Counted from the first letter of the stretch, positions 23,805-32,789 are shown. The stretch is DNA of 36,192 bases from Acidimicrobiia bacterium (GCA_036271555.1 DATBAK010000074.1:1-36192); one strand, 5' to 3'. Translations and numbers: made by a program. Notes: generated by a model not told the origin, from the sequence alone.

Positions 23805-26800
23805 ATGGCCGTGCGGGTGCAGTGGGTGGGCTACGGCCGGGAGGCGGCCGAGGCGCTGCGAGCCGAGATCGCGCGGGCCAAGGGCGGGGATCCGCTCGCG
23901 CCGGCGACGGTCGTCGTGCCGTCGAACCACGTCGGCGTGGCCGCCCGCCGGCTGCTCGCGTCGGGAGCGCTCGGGCCGGTCACCGGCACGGCCGCGGGCG
24001 TCGTCGCGGTGTCGTTCGTCACCCCGTTCCGGCTCGCGGAGCTGCTCGCCGCGCCCGTGCTCGCGGGTTCGGGCCGCCGGCCGGTGTCGACGCCGGTCAT
24101 CGCGGCGGGCCTCCGCGCGACCCTGCACGACTCGCCCGGGCTCTTCGCGCCGGTCGCGGAGCATCCCGCAACCGAGACCGCGCTCGTCGCGACCTACCGG
24201 GAGCTGCGCGAGGTGTCGGACGCGGGGCTCGACGCGATCGCGCGCACCGGCCGGCGCGCGTCGGAGGTCGTGCGCGTCCATCGCGCGACGCGCGCCCGGC
24301 TCGAACCCGGCTGGTACGACGAGCAAGACCTCATGCGCGCCGCGGTCGACGCGATCGGCGCGGGCGGGTCGCCGCCGTTGCGCGACCTCGGCACGCCGGT
24401 CCTCTACCTGCCGCAACGATTGACACCGCACATGCTGCGAATGCTCGCGACGCTGGCCGCCGCGCGCGACCTCGCGATCGTCGTGGGCACGACCGGCGTC
24501 GAGCGCGCCGACGCGGAGGTCGCGCGCGCGATCGCAACCTTGACGGATGCCGCGGGCGCGGCAAGCGGGCCCGCGCCCGCGCCGGTCGCGACACGAGAAC
24601 GGACACGAATCGTCATCGCGTCCGACGCCGACGACGAGGTGCGCGCCGCGGTGCGCCGGGTCGTCGAGGCGGTTCGCGCCGGCACGCCCCTCGACCGCAT
24701 CGCGATCCTGCACGCCGCCACCGAGCCCTACGCGCGTCTCGTGCACGAGCACCTCGCGGCCGCGGGCATCCCGAGCAACGGGCCGTCGGTCGTGCCCCTC
24801 GCGGGTCGCGTCGCGGGACGCGCGCTGCTCGGCCTGCTCGCGCTTCCGGAGCGCGATTTCCGCCGCCAGGACGTCTTCGCCTGGCTCGCGACCGCGCCGG
24901 TGCTGCGCCGGGGCGTGTGGGCACCGGTCGTCGCGTGGGAACGGCTGTCGCGCGCGGCCGGCGTCGTGTCGGGGCGCGCGCAATGGGAGACGCGGCTCGG
25001 CCGCTTCGTCGACGAGCTCGACGTGAAGATCGCGGCCGCCGAGAACGACGACACACGCGACACACGCGACCCATCCGACGACTGGCGCGTCGCCCGCGAT
25101 CGTCGCAACGCGACGCGCGCTCGCGAGCTGCGCGACTTCGTCGTCGGCCTCATCGACGACCTCGCGCGCGCGGCCGCGAAGCCGCGCGGCTGGGCCGAGC
25201 ACGCAGCCTGGGCGCGGCGCACGCTCACCGCCGTCGTCGGCAGTCCGGCGTCGCGCGACGACTGGCCGGCCGACGAGCGCAAGGCGGCGGAGCGCGTCGA
25301 CGCCGCGCTCGGCCGCCTCGCCGCGCTCGACGCCGTCGAGGGCGCGGTGCTGCTCGACGTGTTCACCCGCACGCTCGCGCTCGAGCTCGAGAACGACCTC
25401 GGTCGCATCGGCCGGTTCGGCGACGGCGTGCTCGTCGGCCCGATCGCGATGGGAGTGGGGCTCGACCTCGAGCTCGTCGCGGTGCTCGGCCTCGCCGAGG
25501 GCACGTGCCCCGCGCCCGTGCGCGACGACTCGCTCCTCCCCGACCAGGAGCGCGAGGCCGCGGCCGGCGAGCTCCCGCTCCGGCGCGCACGCGTCGACCG
25601 CGAGCACCGCGAGCTCATCGCCGCGCTGGCGAGCGCGCGGCAACAGCTCCTCGGCGTACCGCGCGGCGACCTGCGCCACAGCACCGACCTGGTGCCGTCA
25701 CGCTGGGTGCTCGACCTCGCGTCGGCCCTCTCCGGTGAGTCGTGGTGGAGCGAGGAGCTCTTCACCGCCGACGTCGATTGGATCGAACCGGTCGCGTCGT
25801 TCGACGCCGGTCTCCGCGCGCTCGACTTTCCCGCGACCGAGCAGGAGCACCACCTGCGCACGCTGCTCGCGTCGCCCCCGGCGAACGCGGCGGCGCTCGC
25901 GGGGCGCACCGACGACGCCGTGCTCGCGGGAAACGCAGCCGTGGTCGCGGCCCGTCGCAGCTCGGCGTTCACGCGCTTCGACGGCAACCTGACGGGGCTC
26001 GCGGTGCCGTCGCCGGTCGCGAGCGTCACGTCGGCGACGCGCTTGCAGACCTGGTCGAGCTGCCCGTTCGCGTACTTCGTCGAGTCGATCCTGCGCGTCG
26101 AGCCCGTCGAGAACCCCGAAGAGATCGTGCAGATCGGCGCGCTCGACCGCGGATCGCTCGTGCACGAAGCGCTCGAGAAGTTCGTGCTCGAGATGCTCGC
26201 GGCGCCACCGGCGCCCAACGCACCGTGGACCACGAAGCAACGCGCGCGCATGATCGAGATCGGCGACGCGATCTGCGAGCAGTACGAGGCGCGCGGCGTC
26301 ACCGGCCGTTCGCTGTACTGGGGGCGCGATCGGCGCCGCGTGCTCGCCGACCTCGAGCGCTTCCTCGTCGAGGACGACCGGCTGCGCGCCGCGCTGCGCA
26401 CCACGCCGGTCGCGGCGGAGCTCCCGTTCGGTCTCCGCGACGGCATCGATCCGGTGCCCCTGCGGCTCGCCGACGGACGGTTGCTCCACTTCCGCGGGAT
26501 GGCCGACCGCGTCGACCGCGCCGACGACGGCAGCCTCCTCGTCCTCGACTACAAGACCGGCAAGCGCGATCACTACAAGGGGCTCAGCGCCGAGAACCCC
26601 GACCGCGGCGGCTCGCTCCTCCAGCTTCCCGTGTACGGCGTCGCGGCTCGCATGCATCAACGCACGCCGGACGCGCCGGTGCGCGCGCTGTATTGGTTCG
26701 TCTCGCAGCGCGGCGAGTTCAAGTTCGAGGGCTACGACGTGACCGACGGCGTGCTCGACCTCGTCGGCGCGACCCTCGGCTGGGTCATCGCGGGCATCGA

Positions 26801-26990
26801 AGCCGGGATCTTCGCGTCGCACCCGACGCAGACGAGCACCGCGATCTTCAACGAGTGCCCCTCGTGCAACCCCGACGAGCTCGGTGTCACCGAGCTGCGC
26901 AGCGCGTGGGAGCGCAAACGCGACGACGCCGCACTGGTGCCCTACTCGAAGTTCGCGGAGCCCTACGAGGACGAGGCCGGCGATGCCTGA
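23805..26990 (+). CDS. addB: AddB-like subunit of an AddAB/RecBCD-type helicase-nuclease (PD-(D/E)XK)
   Basis: The protein is 1061 residues. The N-terminal two thirds resemble the inactivated helicase of AddB; no clear Walker A is seen (VGYGREAAEAL in its place). The C-terminal RecB-type nuclease has His787 (LVHEALEKF), Asp in FRGMADRVD, Asp915 and Lys917 in LDYKTGK, and QLPVYG. Cys in TWSSCPFAYF (about 753) and the two in NECPSCNPDEL (about 1017-1020) match three of four ligands of the AddB iron-sulfur cluster; the fourth is missing. With AddA it would process double-strand DNA ends for RecA. It is followed by repeat copy H and then addA. The symbol is given by architecture only. Confidence 0.82.
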   Translation: MAVRVQWVGYGREAAEALRAEIARAKGGDPLAPATVVVPSNHVGVAARRLLASGALGPVTGTAAGVVAVSFVTPFRLAELLAAPVLAGSGRRPVSTPVIAAGLRATLHDSPGLFAPVAEHPATETALVATYRELREVSDAGLDAIARTGRRASEVVRVHRATRARLEPGWYDEQDLMRAAVDAIGAGGSPPLRDLGTPVLYLPQRLTPHMLRMLATLAAARDLAIVVGTTGVERADAEVARAIATLTDAAGAASGPAPAPVATRERTRIVIASDADDEVRAAVRRVVEAVRAGTPLDRIAILHAATEPYARLVHEHLAAAGIPSNGPSVVPLAGRVAGRALLGLLALPERDFRRQDVFAWLATAPVLRRGVWAPVVAWERLSRAAGVVSGRAQWETRLGRFVDELDVKIAAAENDDTRDTRDPSDDWRVARDRRNATRARELRDFVVGLIDDLARAAAKPRGWAEHAAWARRTLTAVVGSPASRDDWPADERKAAERVDAALGRLAALDAVEGAVLLDVFTRTLALELENDLGRIGRFGDGVLVGPIAMGVGLDLELVAVLGLAEGTCPAPVRDDSLLPDQEREAAAGELPLRRARVDREHRELIAALASARQQLLGVPRGDLRHSTDLVPSRWVLDLASALSGESWWSEELFTADVDWIEPVASFDAGLRALDFPATEQEHHLRTLLASPPANAAALAGRTDDAVLAGNAAVVAARRSSAFTRFDGNLTGLAVPSPVASVTSATRLQTWSSCPFAYFVESILRVEPVENPEEIVQIGALDRGSLVHEALEKFVLEMLAAPPAPNAPWTTKQRARMIEIGDAICEQYEARGVTGRSLYWGRDRRRVLADLERFLVEDDRLRAALRTTPVAAELPFGLRDGIDPVPLRLADGRLLHFRGMADRVDRADDGSLLVLDYKTGKRDHYKGLSAENPDRGGSLLQLPVYGVAARMHQRTPDAPVRALYWFVSQRGEFKFEGYDVTDGVLDLVGATLGWVIAGIEAGIFASHPTQTSTAIFNECPSCNPDELGVTELRSAWERKRDDAALVPYSKFAEPYEDEAGDA

Positions 26991-26997
26991 TCCTTCT

Positions 26998-27045
26998 GGT
27001 CGCGCTCGCTTCGCTCGCCGCTCCTCGACGCGGGACGGGATCGAC
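26998..27045 (+). repeat. Dispersed repeat copy H
   Basis: GGTCGCGCTCGCTTCG, then CTCGCCGCTCC and TCGACGCGGGACGGGATCG, begins 7 nt after the addB stop. Just beyond it, GGACGGG (27048-27054) and CCCGTCC (27066-27072) form a 7-bp stem that ends shortly before the addA ribosome-binding site. Confidence 0.7.
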
Positions 27046-27092
27046 TCGGACGGGCCGCAGTGCGACCCGTCCGTTCCGGAAGGAGCGCACCG

Positions 27093-30000
27093 ATGAGCCC
27101 GGATCCGCCGACTCTCGCGGATCAGGTCGCACGCGACCGGATCGCGCGCGATCTCGACGCGACCTTGTTCGTCGAGGCGGGCGCCGGTTCGGGCAAGACG
27201 CGATCGCTCGTCGAGCGCGTGATCGCGCTCGTCGGGTCGGGAGCGGCCGAGCTCCGCGCGATCGCCGCGATCACGTTCACGGAGAAGGCCGGCGCCGAGC
27301 TGCGCGACCGGCTCCGCCGTGAGCTGCAAGCGCGCGTGAGCGACGCGACCGATGCCGACGGCACCCGGCGCTTCCGCGACGCGCTCGACCAGCTCGACAG
27401 CGCCGCGATCGGCACGCTGCACTCGTTCGCGCAACGGATCCTGTCCGAGAACCCGATCGAGGCAGGGCTGCCGCCGCGCGTCGAGGTGCTCGACGCGGTC
27501 AGCTCGGGCGTCGAGTTCGAGCGGCGCTGGGGCACGTTCCGCGACCGGCTGTTCGAGGATCCCGCGGTCGCGCGCGCCCTGCTGATCTTCGACGCCGCGG
27601 GCGTCCGCATCCGGGCGCTCGACGTGCTCGCGGCCGCGTTCGGCGAGAACTGGGACCTCGTCGAGACCCAGGTGCCCGAGACCGCGCCCGCACCGCCCGA
27701 CGCGCGCACCGCGCTCGCGCCGCTCCTCGACGAGCTCGTCGACATCTGCCACGAGCGGCACGGATGCCGTGAGCTCGAAGACAAGCTCAGCGCGCGCCTC
27801 GAGCAGGTGGCGAACCGCCTCGACGGCGTCCGCAGCCTCGACGAGCTCGACCTGCTCGAGGTCGTGTCGAGCGGTGAGCTCAAGGTCGCGAGGAACATCG
27901 GTCAGCAGCGGAACTGGCCCGACGTCGGCGCCGTGCGCGACCGGTTGAAAAGCGCGTTCGAGGCGCTCGAGCAGGCCCGCGTCGACGTGTGCATCGCCGC
28001 GGCGAAGCAGATCGCGAGCGCGATCCGCACGTTCACGCTCGAGGCCGCCGCCGAGCGGCGCGCCGCGGGCCGGCTCGAGTTCCACGACCTCCTCGTGCTC
28101 GCGCGCGCGCTGCTGCGCGACCCGAACCACGGCGCGACCGTGCGGGAGCGCCTCCACGCGCGCTATCAGCGGTTGCTGCTCGACGAGTTCCAGGACGCCG
28201 ACCCGATCCAGATCGAGCTCGCCGTCCGCATCGCGGCGGCGGATCCCGGGAGCGCCGACGCGGGCGAGCGATCGTGGGATCAGGTGGCCGTTGCGCCCGG
28301 GCACCTCTTCGTCGTCGGCGACCCGAAGCAGTCGATCTACCGGTTCCGGCGGGCCGACATCGGCACGTTCCTCGCGGCGCGCGATCGCTTCGCCGACGAG
28401 CGGGGCATGCCCGTCGAGCTGACCGCCAACTTCCGCACCGTCGAGCCCGTCATCGACTTCGTGAACGAGGTCTTCGCGGCGCTCATGACCGAGCCGCCCG
28501 AGAACGAGCTGCCGCTCGTGTCGCGGCCTCCGTACCTCGCGCTCGACCCGCAGCGCGACACACCGCCCGCCGGCGCACCCACCGCGGTCCTCGGGCGCGA
28601 GGAACACCCGGCCGACGTGAGCGCCGACGACCTGCGCGCGGAGGAAGCGAACGAGGTCGCGGCCGCGGTCGCCGGCATCCTCGCGGGCGGATGGTCGGTC
28701 GACGACGGCAACGACGGCTGGCGGCCGGCGCGCCTCGCCGACATCGCGATCCTCCTGCCCGCGCGCACCTCGCTCCCGTTCCTCCAGGACGCGCTCGACG
28801 GTGAAGGCATCGCGTACCGCTCCGAGTCGAGCTCGCTCGTGTACGCGACGCGCACGGTGCGCGACCTCATGATGGTGCTGCGCGCCGTCGACGACCCGAC
28901 GAACGAGCTGCACCTCGTCGCCGCGCTGCGGTCGACACTGATCGGCTGTGGCGACGACGACCTCTTCCGGTTCAAGGTCGAGCGCAAGGGATCGTGGAGC
29001 CTTCGGCACGAGCCGCCGCCGACCGTGCCCGACGACGATCCCGTCCGCCGTGCGCTCGCCTACCTGCGAACGCTGTACGACCGCCGTCACTGGGACGCGC
29101 CGTCGGAGCTGCTCGACCGCATCGCACGCGACCGCCGCGCCTTCGAGCTCGGTTTCGCCGAGGGACGCCCGCGCGACGTGTGGCGGCAGCTGCGCTTCGT
29201 CATCGATCAGGCCCGCCAGTGGAGCGAGGCGACGAACGGCAACCTGCGCGAGTACCTGCGCTGGGTCGAGGTCCAGTCGGCCGAGGGGTCGCGCGTCCAG
29301 GAGTCGGTGCTGCCCGAGACCGACGACGACGCGGTGCGGATCATGACGATCCACGCGGCGAAGGGGCTCGAGTTCCCGATCACGATCGTGTCGGGAATGT
29401 CGACCGCACCGCAACGCCGCTACGCCCCGGCCGAGGTCGTGTTCCTGCCCTCGGGTGAGGTCGGGTACAAGTTCGGCAAGGCGATCCAGACGTCGGAGTA
29501 CCAGGACTGGAAGCCGATCGACGAGCAGATGGACTACGACGAGCGCATCCGCCTGCTCTACGTCGCGTGCACGCGAGCGCGCGACCACCTCGTCGTGTCG
29601 ATGCACCGCAAGGCCCGCAACCCGTCGGCAAACGGGCGCACGAACGCCGAGCTCCTGCACGACGGCGCCGCGGCGCGCCTCGACGCCCTGCCCGATGCAG
29701 TGCAGCCCGAACGGCAGCTCGCGCTCGGCACGGCGCGCGCGGTGACCGCCCCGGCCGCGCCGGTCATGCCGTTCGCGGAGTGGCAACGCGAGCGCGCCGA
29801 CGCGCTCGGGCGCGCGTCGCGCCCGACGGCGGTCGCCGCGACCGCGCTCACCGACGACGGCGACCACGATCCTGCGGGCGACCTCGGCGCGGGGCTGCAG
29901 AAGCGACCGCGCGACCTCGACCTGCCGCCGTGGTTGAAGGGTCGCTACGGCACGGCGGTCGGGCGCGCGGTGCACGGCGTGCTGCAGACGATCGACTTGG

Positions 30001-30497
30001 CGACGGCCGCGGGCATCGACGCCGCGGTTGCCGCGCAGTGCGAGGCCGAGGCGATCCCCGATCGCGCCGAGCAAGTGCGCGCGCTCGTCGACGCCGCGCT
30101 CGGCGCACCCGCGGTGCGCGCCGCGGCCGCGGCCGCGCACTGGCGCGAGGTCTATGCGTGCGCGCCCATCGACGGCCGGTTGCTCGAGGGCTACATCGAC
30201 CTCCTCTACCGCGGGACGGAAGGGCTCGTGGTCGTCGACTACAAGACCGCGGCGACCGACGACCGCGCCGAGCTCGATCGCCGGCGCGCGGGCTACCGCC
30301 TCCAGGGCGCGAGCTACGCGCTCACGATCGCGGCGACGACGGGCGAGCCGGTCGCGCGCGTCACGTTCCTGTTCCTCACACCGCACGGCGCGGTGGAGCT
30401 CGACCTCGAGGATCTCGACGCCGCGGTCGCCGACGTGCGCGCGCTCGTCGCCGCCGGTCAGGAGATCGTGATCGAAGACATGGAAAGATCGGCCTGA
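27093..30497 (+). CDS. addA: AddA-like UvrD-family helicase-nuclease
   Basis: The protein is 1134 residues. The ATP-binding Walker A EAGAGSGKT is at 28-36, ITFTEKAGAELRDRL follows, Walker B LLLDEFQDADPIQ is near 361-373, and VGDPKQSIYRFRRADI is motif III. The helicase C-terminal half has RIMTIHAAKGLEFPIT and LLYVACTRARDHLV. The nuclease domain has GRAVHGVLQ, the acidic residue in GYIDLLY, Asp1049 and Lys1051 in VVDYKTAATDD, and YRLQGASYAL, so it looks active. I chose ATG 27093 with AAGGAG 7 nt upstream; an in-frame ATG at 27060 lies in the leader. It partners the AddB-like subunit in double-strand-break end resection. Confidence 0.9.
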   Translation: MSPDPPTLADQVARDRIARDLDATLFVEAGAGSGKTRSLVERVIALVGSGAAELRAIAAITFTEKAGAELRDRLRRELQARVSDATDADGTRRFRDALDQLDSAAIGTLHSFAQRILSENPIEAGLPPRVEVLDAVSSGVEFERRWGTFRDRLFEDPAVARALLIFDAAGVRIRALDVLAAAFGENWDLVETQVPETAPAPPDARTALAPLLDELVDICHERHGCRELEDKLSARLEQVANRLDGVRSLDELDLLEVVSSGELKVARNIGQQRNWPDVGAVRDRLKSAFEALEQARVDVCIAAAKQIASAIRTFTLEAAAERRAAGRLEFHDLLVLARALLRDPNHGATVRERLHARYQRLLLDEFQDADPIQIELAVRIAAADPGSADAGERSWDQVAVAPGHLFVVGDPKQSIYRFRRADIGTFLAARDRFADERGMPVELTANFRTVEPVIDFVNEVFAALMTEPPENELPLVSRPPYLALDPQRDTPPAGAPTAVLGREEHPADVSADDLRAEEANEVAAAVAGILAGGWSVDDGNDGWRPARLADIAILLPARTSLPFLQDALDGEGIAYRSESSSLVYATRTVRDLMMVLRAVDDPTNELHLVAALRSTLIGCGDDDLFRFKVERKGSWSLRHEPPPTVPDDDPVRRALAYLRTLYDRRHWDAPSELLDRIARDRRAFELGFAEGRPRDVWRQLRFVIDQARQWSEATNGNLREYLRWVEVQSAEGSRVQESVLPETDDDAVRIMTIHAAKGLEFPITIVSGMSTAPQRRYAPAEVVFLPSGEVGYKFGKAIQTSEYQDWKPIDEQMDYDERIRLLYVACTRARDHLVVSMHRKARNPSANGRTNAELLHDGAAARLDALPDAVQPERQLALGTARAVTAPAAPVMPFAEWQRERADALGRASRPTAVAATALTDDGDHDPAGDLGAGLQKRPRDLDLPPWLKGRYGTAVGRAVHGVLQTIDLATAAGIDAAVAAQCEAEAIPDRAEQVRALVDAALGAPAVRAAAAAAHWREVYACAPIDGRLLEGYIDLLYRGTEGLVVVDYKTAATDDRAELDRRRAGYRLQGASYALTIAATTGEPVARVTFLFLTPHGAVELDLEDLDAAVADVRALVAAGQEIVIEDMERSA

Positions 30498-30510
30498 TGA
30501 TCGTGAACCG

Positions 30511-30624
30511 GCAAGCAGCGAGCGGAGCGAGCACGCGACCTCGCGCACTCCCATCCCGCGTCCTGGAGCGTCGAGCGGCGCGACGGGGCACCGGCGGGTC
30601 GCCCGTCGGCGAGCGAGCGCGACC
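30511..30624 (-). repeat. Dispersed repeat copy I (long form)
   Basis: Read on minus it starts GGTCGCGCTCGCTCGC directly at the ATG of the hydrolase gene, then has a spacer, GCGGGATGGGAGTGCG, and the same CGAGGTCGCGTGCTCGCT, CCGCTCGC ending as copy F. It fills the gap from addA. Confidence 0.7.
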
Positions 30625-31491
30625 ATGACAATGCAGACGATCGAACTGGAAGGCCGCGACGGACTGCGGTTGGCCGCCGATGTCGAGGGCGATCCGGACG
30701 CGCCCCCCGTGGTGCTCTTCCACGGCGGCGGGCAGACGCGGCACGCGTGGGGCACGACGCTCGCGGTGCTCGGCCGGAATTGGCGCGCGTACTCGGTCGA
30801 CCTGCGGGGCCACGGCGACAGCGCCTGGGCACCCGACGGCGACTACAGCCTCGACGCGTTCGCGGGCGACGTGCGCGCCGTCGCACGCGCATTGCCGCGC
30901 CCACCGGCGCTCGTCGGCGCGTCGCTCGGCGGCATCGCATCGCTGACCGCGATCGCGGAGACGCCTCCGCCGGCGCTCGCGACCGCGCTCGTGCTCGTCG
31001 ACGTCGCGCCGCGCATCGAAGCCGCGGGCGTCACCCGCATCGGCGACTTCATGAAGGGCAACCTCGACGGATTCGAGTCGCTCGAAGCAGTGGCCGACAC
31101 GATCAGCGCGTACAACCCGCACCGGCCGCGCCCGAAGAACCTCGACGGGCTCAAGAAGAACCTGCGCCAGCGCGCCGACGGCCGGTGGGTCTGGCACTGG
31201 GACCCGCGCTTCGTGAGCGGACGATTCGGCTCACCGGACGAGACGCGCTCGACGCTCGTCGACGGCGACCGGCTCCAACGCGCCGCGCGCACGCTCACGA
31301 TCCCGACGCTCCTCGTGCGCGGCCGCATGAGCGACCTGCTGAGCGAGCAAGGCGCGCGCGAGCTGCTCGAGCTCGTGCCCCATGCGCAGCTCGCCGACGT
31401 CGCGGGGGCCGGGCACATGGTCGCGGGCGACCGGAACGACGCGTTCAACGATGCCGTCGTCGAGTTCCTCGCCTCCGTGCGCCCCACCTGA
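30625..31491 (+). CDS. Alpha/beta hydrolase
   Basis: The protein is 288 residues. The oxyanion loop LFHGGGQ (31-37), VDLRGHGDS (58-66), nucleophile elbow GASLGG with Ser100, and catalytic His264 in GAGHMV are all present; an Asp in the C-terminal strand should complete the triad. It hydrolyses an ester, lactone or C-C bond; the substrate is unknown. The ATG at 30625 directly follows repeat copy I; a second ATG lies at 30631. There is no classical ribosome-binding site, so expression may depend on the repeat-derived leader. Confidence 0.9.
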   Translation: MTMQTIELEGRDGLRLAADVEGDPDAPPVVLFHGGGQTRHAWGTTLAVLGRNWRAYSVDLRGHGDSAWAPDGDYSLDAFAGDVRAVARALPRPPALVGASLGGIASLTAIAETPPPALATALVLVDVAPRIEAAGVTRIGDFMKGNLDGFESLEAVADTISAYNPHRPRPKNLDGLKKNLRQRADGRWVWHWDPRFVSGRFGSPDETRSTLVDGDRLQRAARTLTIPTLLVRGRMSDLLSEQGARELLELVPHAQLADVAGAGHMVAGDRNDAFNDAVVEFLASVRPT

Positions 31492-31533
31492 CAGAAACCA
31501 CCAGTTCGGCGGCCGGCGGGCACCGCTCAGGAA

Positions 31534-31552
31534 ATCGGCGGGGAGCGCCGAT
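31534..31552 (+). terminator. Hairpin followed by ATATTT after the hydrolase gene
   Basis: Arms ATCGGCG and CGCCGAT pair perfectly around a GGGAG loop, followed by the short run ATTT. It fits a weak intrinsic terminator between the hydrolase and the NERD genes. Confidence 0.45.
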
Positions 31553-31561
31553 ATTTCGCGC

Positions 31562-32209
31562 GTGGGAACCTCCGGTGCAGGCGCGTTCGCCTCGCGCGGC
31601 CGCGCGCGCGACTCCGCGTGGGAGCAGGGCGCGAGCGTCGAGCGGATCGTCGGCGCGTGGCTCGACCGCATTCCGGGCATCGAGGTGCTGCACGACCGCC
31701 GCCTCGTCGCCCGCCGCAGCCGGATGAAGGGCGAGACCCAGACCGTCGGCGCGTTCGGCGCCAACCCGACGCGCCACGCTCCCGATCGCGCGCCGAGGGT
31801 CGGAGCCACGCTGAGGATCGACCACCTCGCGATCTCGCCGGGCGGGGTGTTCGTCGTCGACGCCAAGCTGTCGGGCTGGCGGCTCGGACCCGTGGAGCTC
31901 CGGCACTCGACGCGTCCCCGTCCGGCCGAGCGCTCCGAGCGCGCCGAGGAGGAGCACGAGAAGCTCCTCGCCCGCATCGCGACGCAGGCCCGCGCGGTCG
32001 CGCGCCTGCTCGCCGACGCGCCGGTGCCGGTCGCGCCCGCCCTCTGTCTCGTCGACGCCCGGGGTGCCGAGGTCCTTCGCTCGGTCGTGCTCGACGGCGT
32101 GTGGGTGGGCACGCCGCCGGCGCTCCCCGAGCTCCTCGGCCACGCCGGCCTGCTCGACGGCGAGGCGATGCGCACCGTCGCGGCCCGGCTCGACGCCCGG
32201 CTGGCCTGA
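31562..32209 (+). CDS. NERD-domain protein 1 (nuclease-related, catalytic residues present)
   Basis: The protein is 215 residues from GTG 31562; the start is uncertain because no classical ribosome-binding site is near. The nuclease-related domain core is LRIDHLAISPGGVFVVDAKL, giving Asp87, Asp100 and Lys102 (D-x-K). The C-terminal half is ALCLVDARGAEVLR, then VVLDGVWVGTP and RTVAARLDARL. The NERD family belongs to the PD-(D/E)XK superfamily; its biological role is poorly defined. Sixty-four bp downstream lies a smaller paralog with degenerate active site. The AddAB genes lie just upstream. Confidence 0.8.
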   Translation: MGTSGAGAFASRGRARDSAWEQGASVERIVGAWLDRIPGIEVLHDRRLVARRSRMKGETQTVGAFGANPTRHAPDRAPRVGATLRIDHLAISPGGVFVVDAKLSGWRLGPVELRHSTRPRPAERSERAEEEHEKLLARIATQARAVARLLADAPVPVAPALCLVDARGAEVLRSVVLDGVWVGTPPALPELLGHAGLLDGEAMRTVAARLDARLA

Positions 32210-32273
32210 CGGGGCCGCCGAAGTTCCCGGCGATGGCTCAGGTCACCGGCTCGATGTGCCGACAACATTTCGG

Positions 32274-32789
32274 ATGACGAGCACCGATCCGGCCGCGTTC
32301 GTGGCCGCGCCGGTCGCGACCGCCCCGGTCGGCGATCTGCGCTTCGCCGACGAGCTGCGTGCGATCCCCGGCGTCGAGACCCTGCACGCGCGCGACATCC
32401 CCGGGACCCGCGCGCGCGTCGAGCACGTGGCGATCGGACCGAGTGGTGTCTGGGTGATCGAGGCGCACGACGCGCCGGGTCCGGTCGTGCGCCGCGACCG
32501 CCGGTTGTTCGTCGGTGTCCAGGACCGCAGCGATCTGCTCGAGGCGATCAAGGTGCCGGTCGACGCGGTCGCCGCCGCGCTCGGCGCCCTCCGACTGCCG
32601 ATCTCGCGCGCGCTGTGCTTCACGCGCGGAGACTGGGCCGCGCACCACGCACCCTTCATGTTGAACGGGGTGTGGGTCGGTCCGTCGAAGCCCCTCTGCG
32701 CGCTGCTCGCGCAGCCGGGTTCGCTGCAGACGCGCGACATCATGCACGCGGCACAGCTGCTCGACGCGCTGCTTCCCGTCGCCAGCTGA
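32274..32789 (+). CDS. NERD-like protein 2 (degenerate paralog)
   Basis: The protein is 171 residues from ATG 32274. It aligns with NERD protein 1 across both halves: RVEHVAIGPSGVWVIEAHD against the active core, and ALCFTRGDWAAH, MLNGVWVGPSKPLCALL and HAAQLLDALL against the C-terminal half. The three catalytic positions are changed: Asp to Glu50, Asp to Glu63 and Lys to His65. It lacks the ~37 residues ahead of the core that its neighbour has. A non-catalytic partner or regulator is plausible (inference). Confidence 0.75.
   Translation: MTSTDPAAFVAAPVATAPVGDLRFADELRAIPGVETLHARDIPGTRARVEHVAIGPSGVWVIEAHDAPGPVVRRDRRLFVGVQDRSDLLEAIKVPVDAVAAALGALRLPISRALCFTRGDWAAHHAPFMLNGVWVGPSKPLCALLAQPGSLQTRDIMHAAQLLDALLPVAS

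Noticed and set aside
25698-30755. Minus-strand open frame of about 1685 codons
   Set aside because: It is antisense to addB/addA, which have clear helicase and nuclease motifs; the antisense frame has no recognisable domain.
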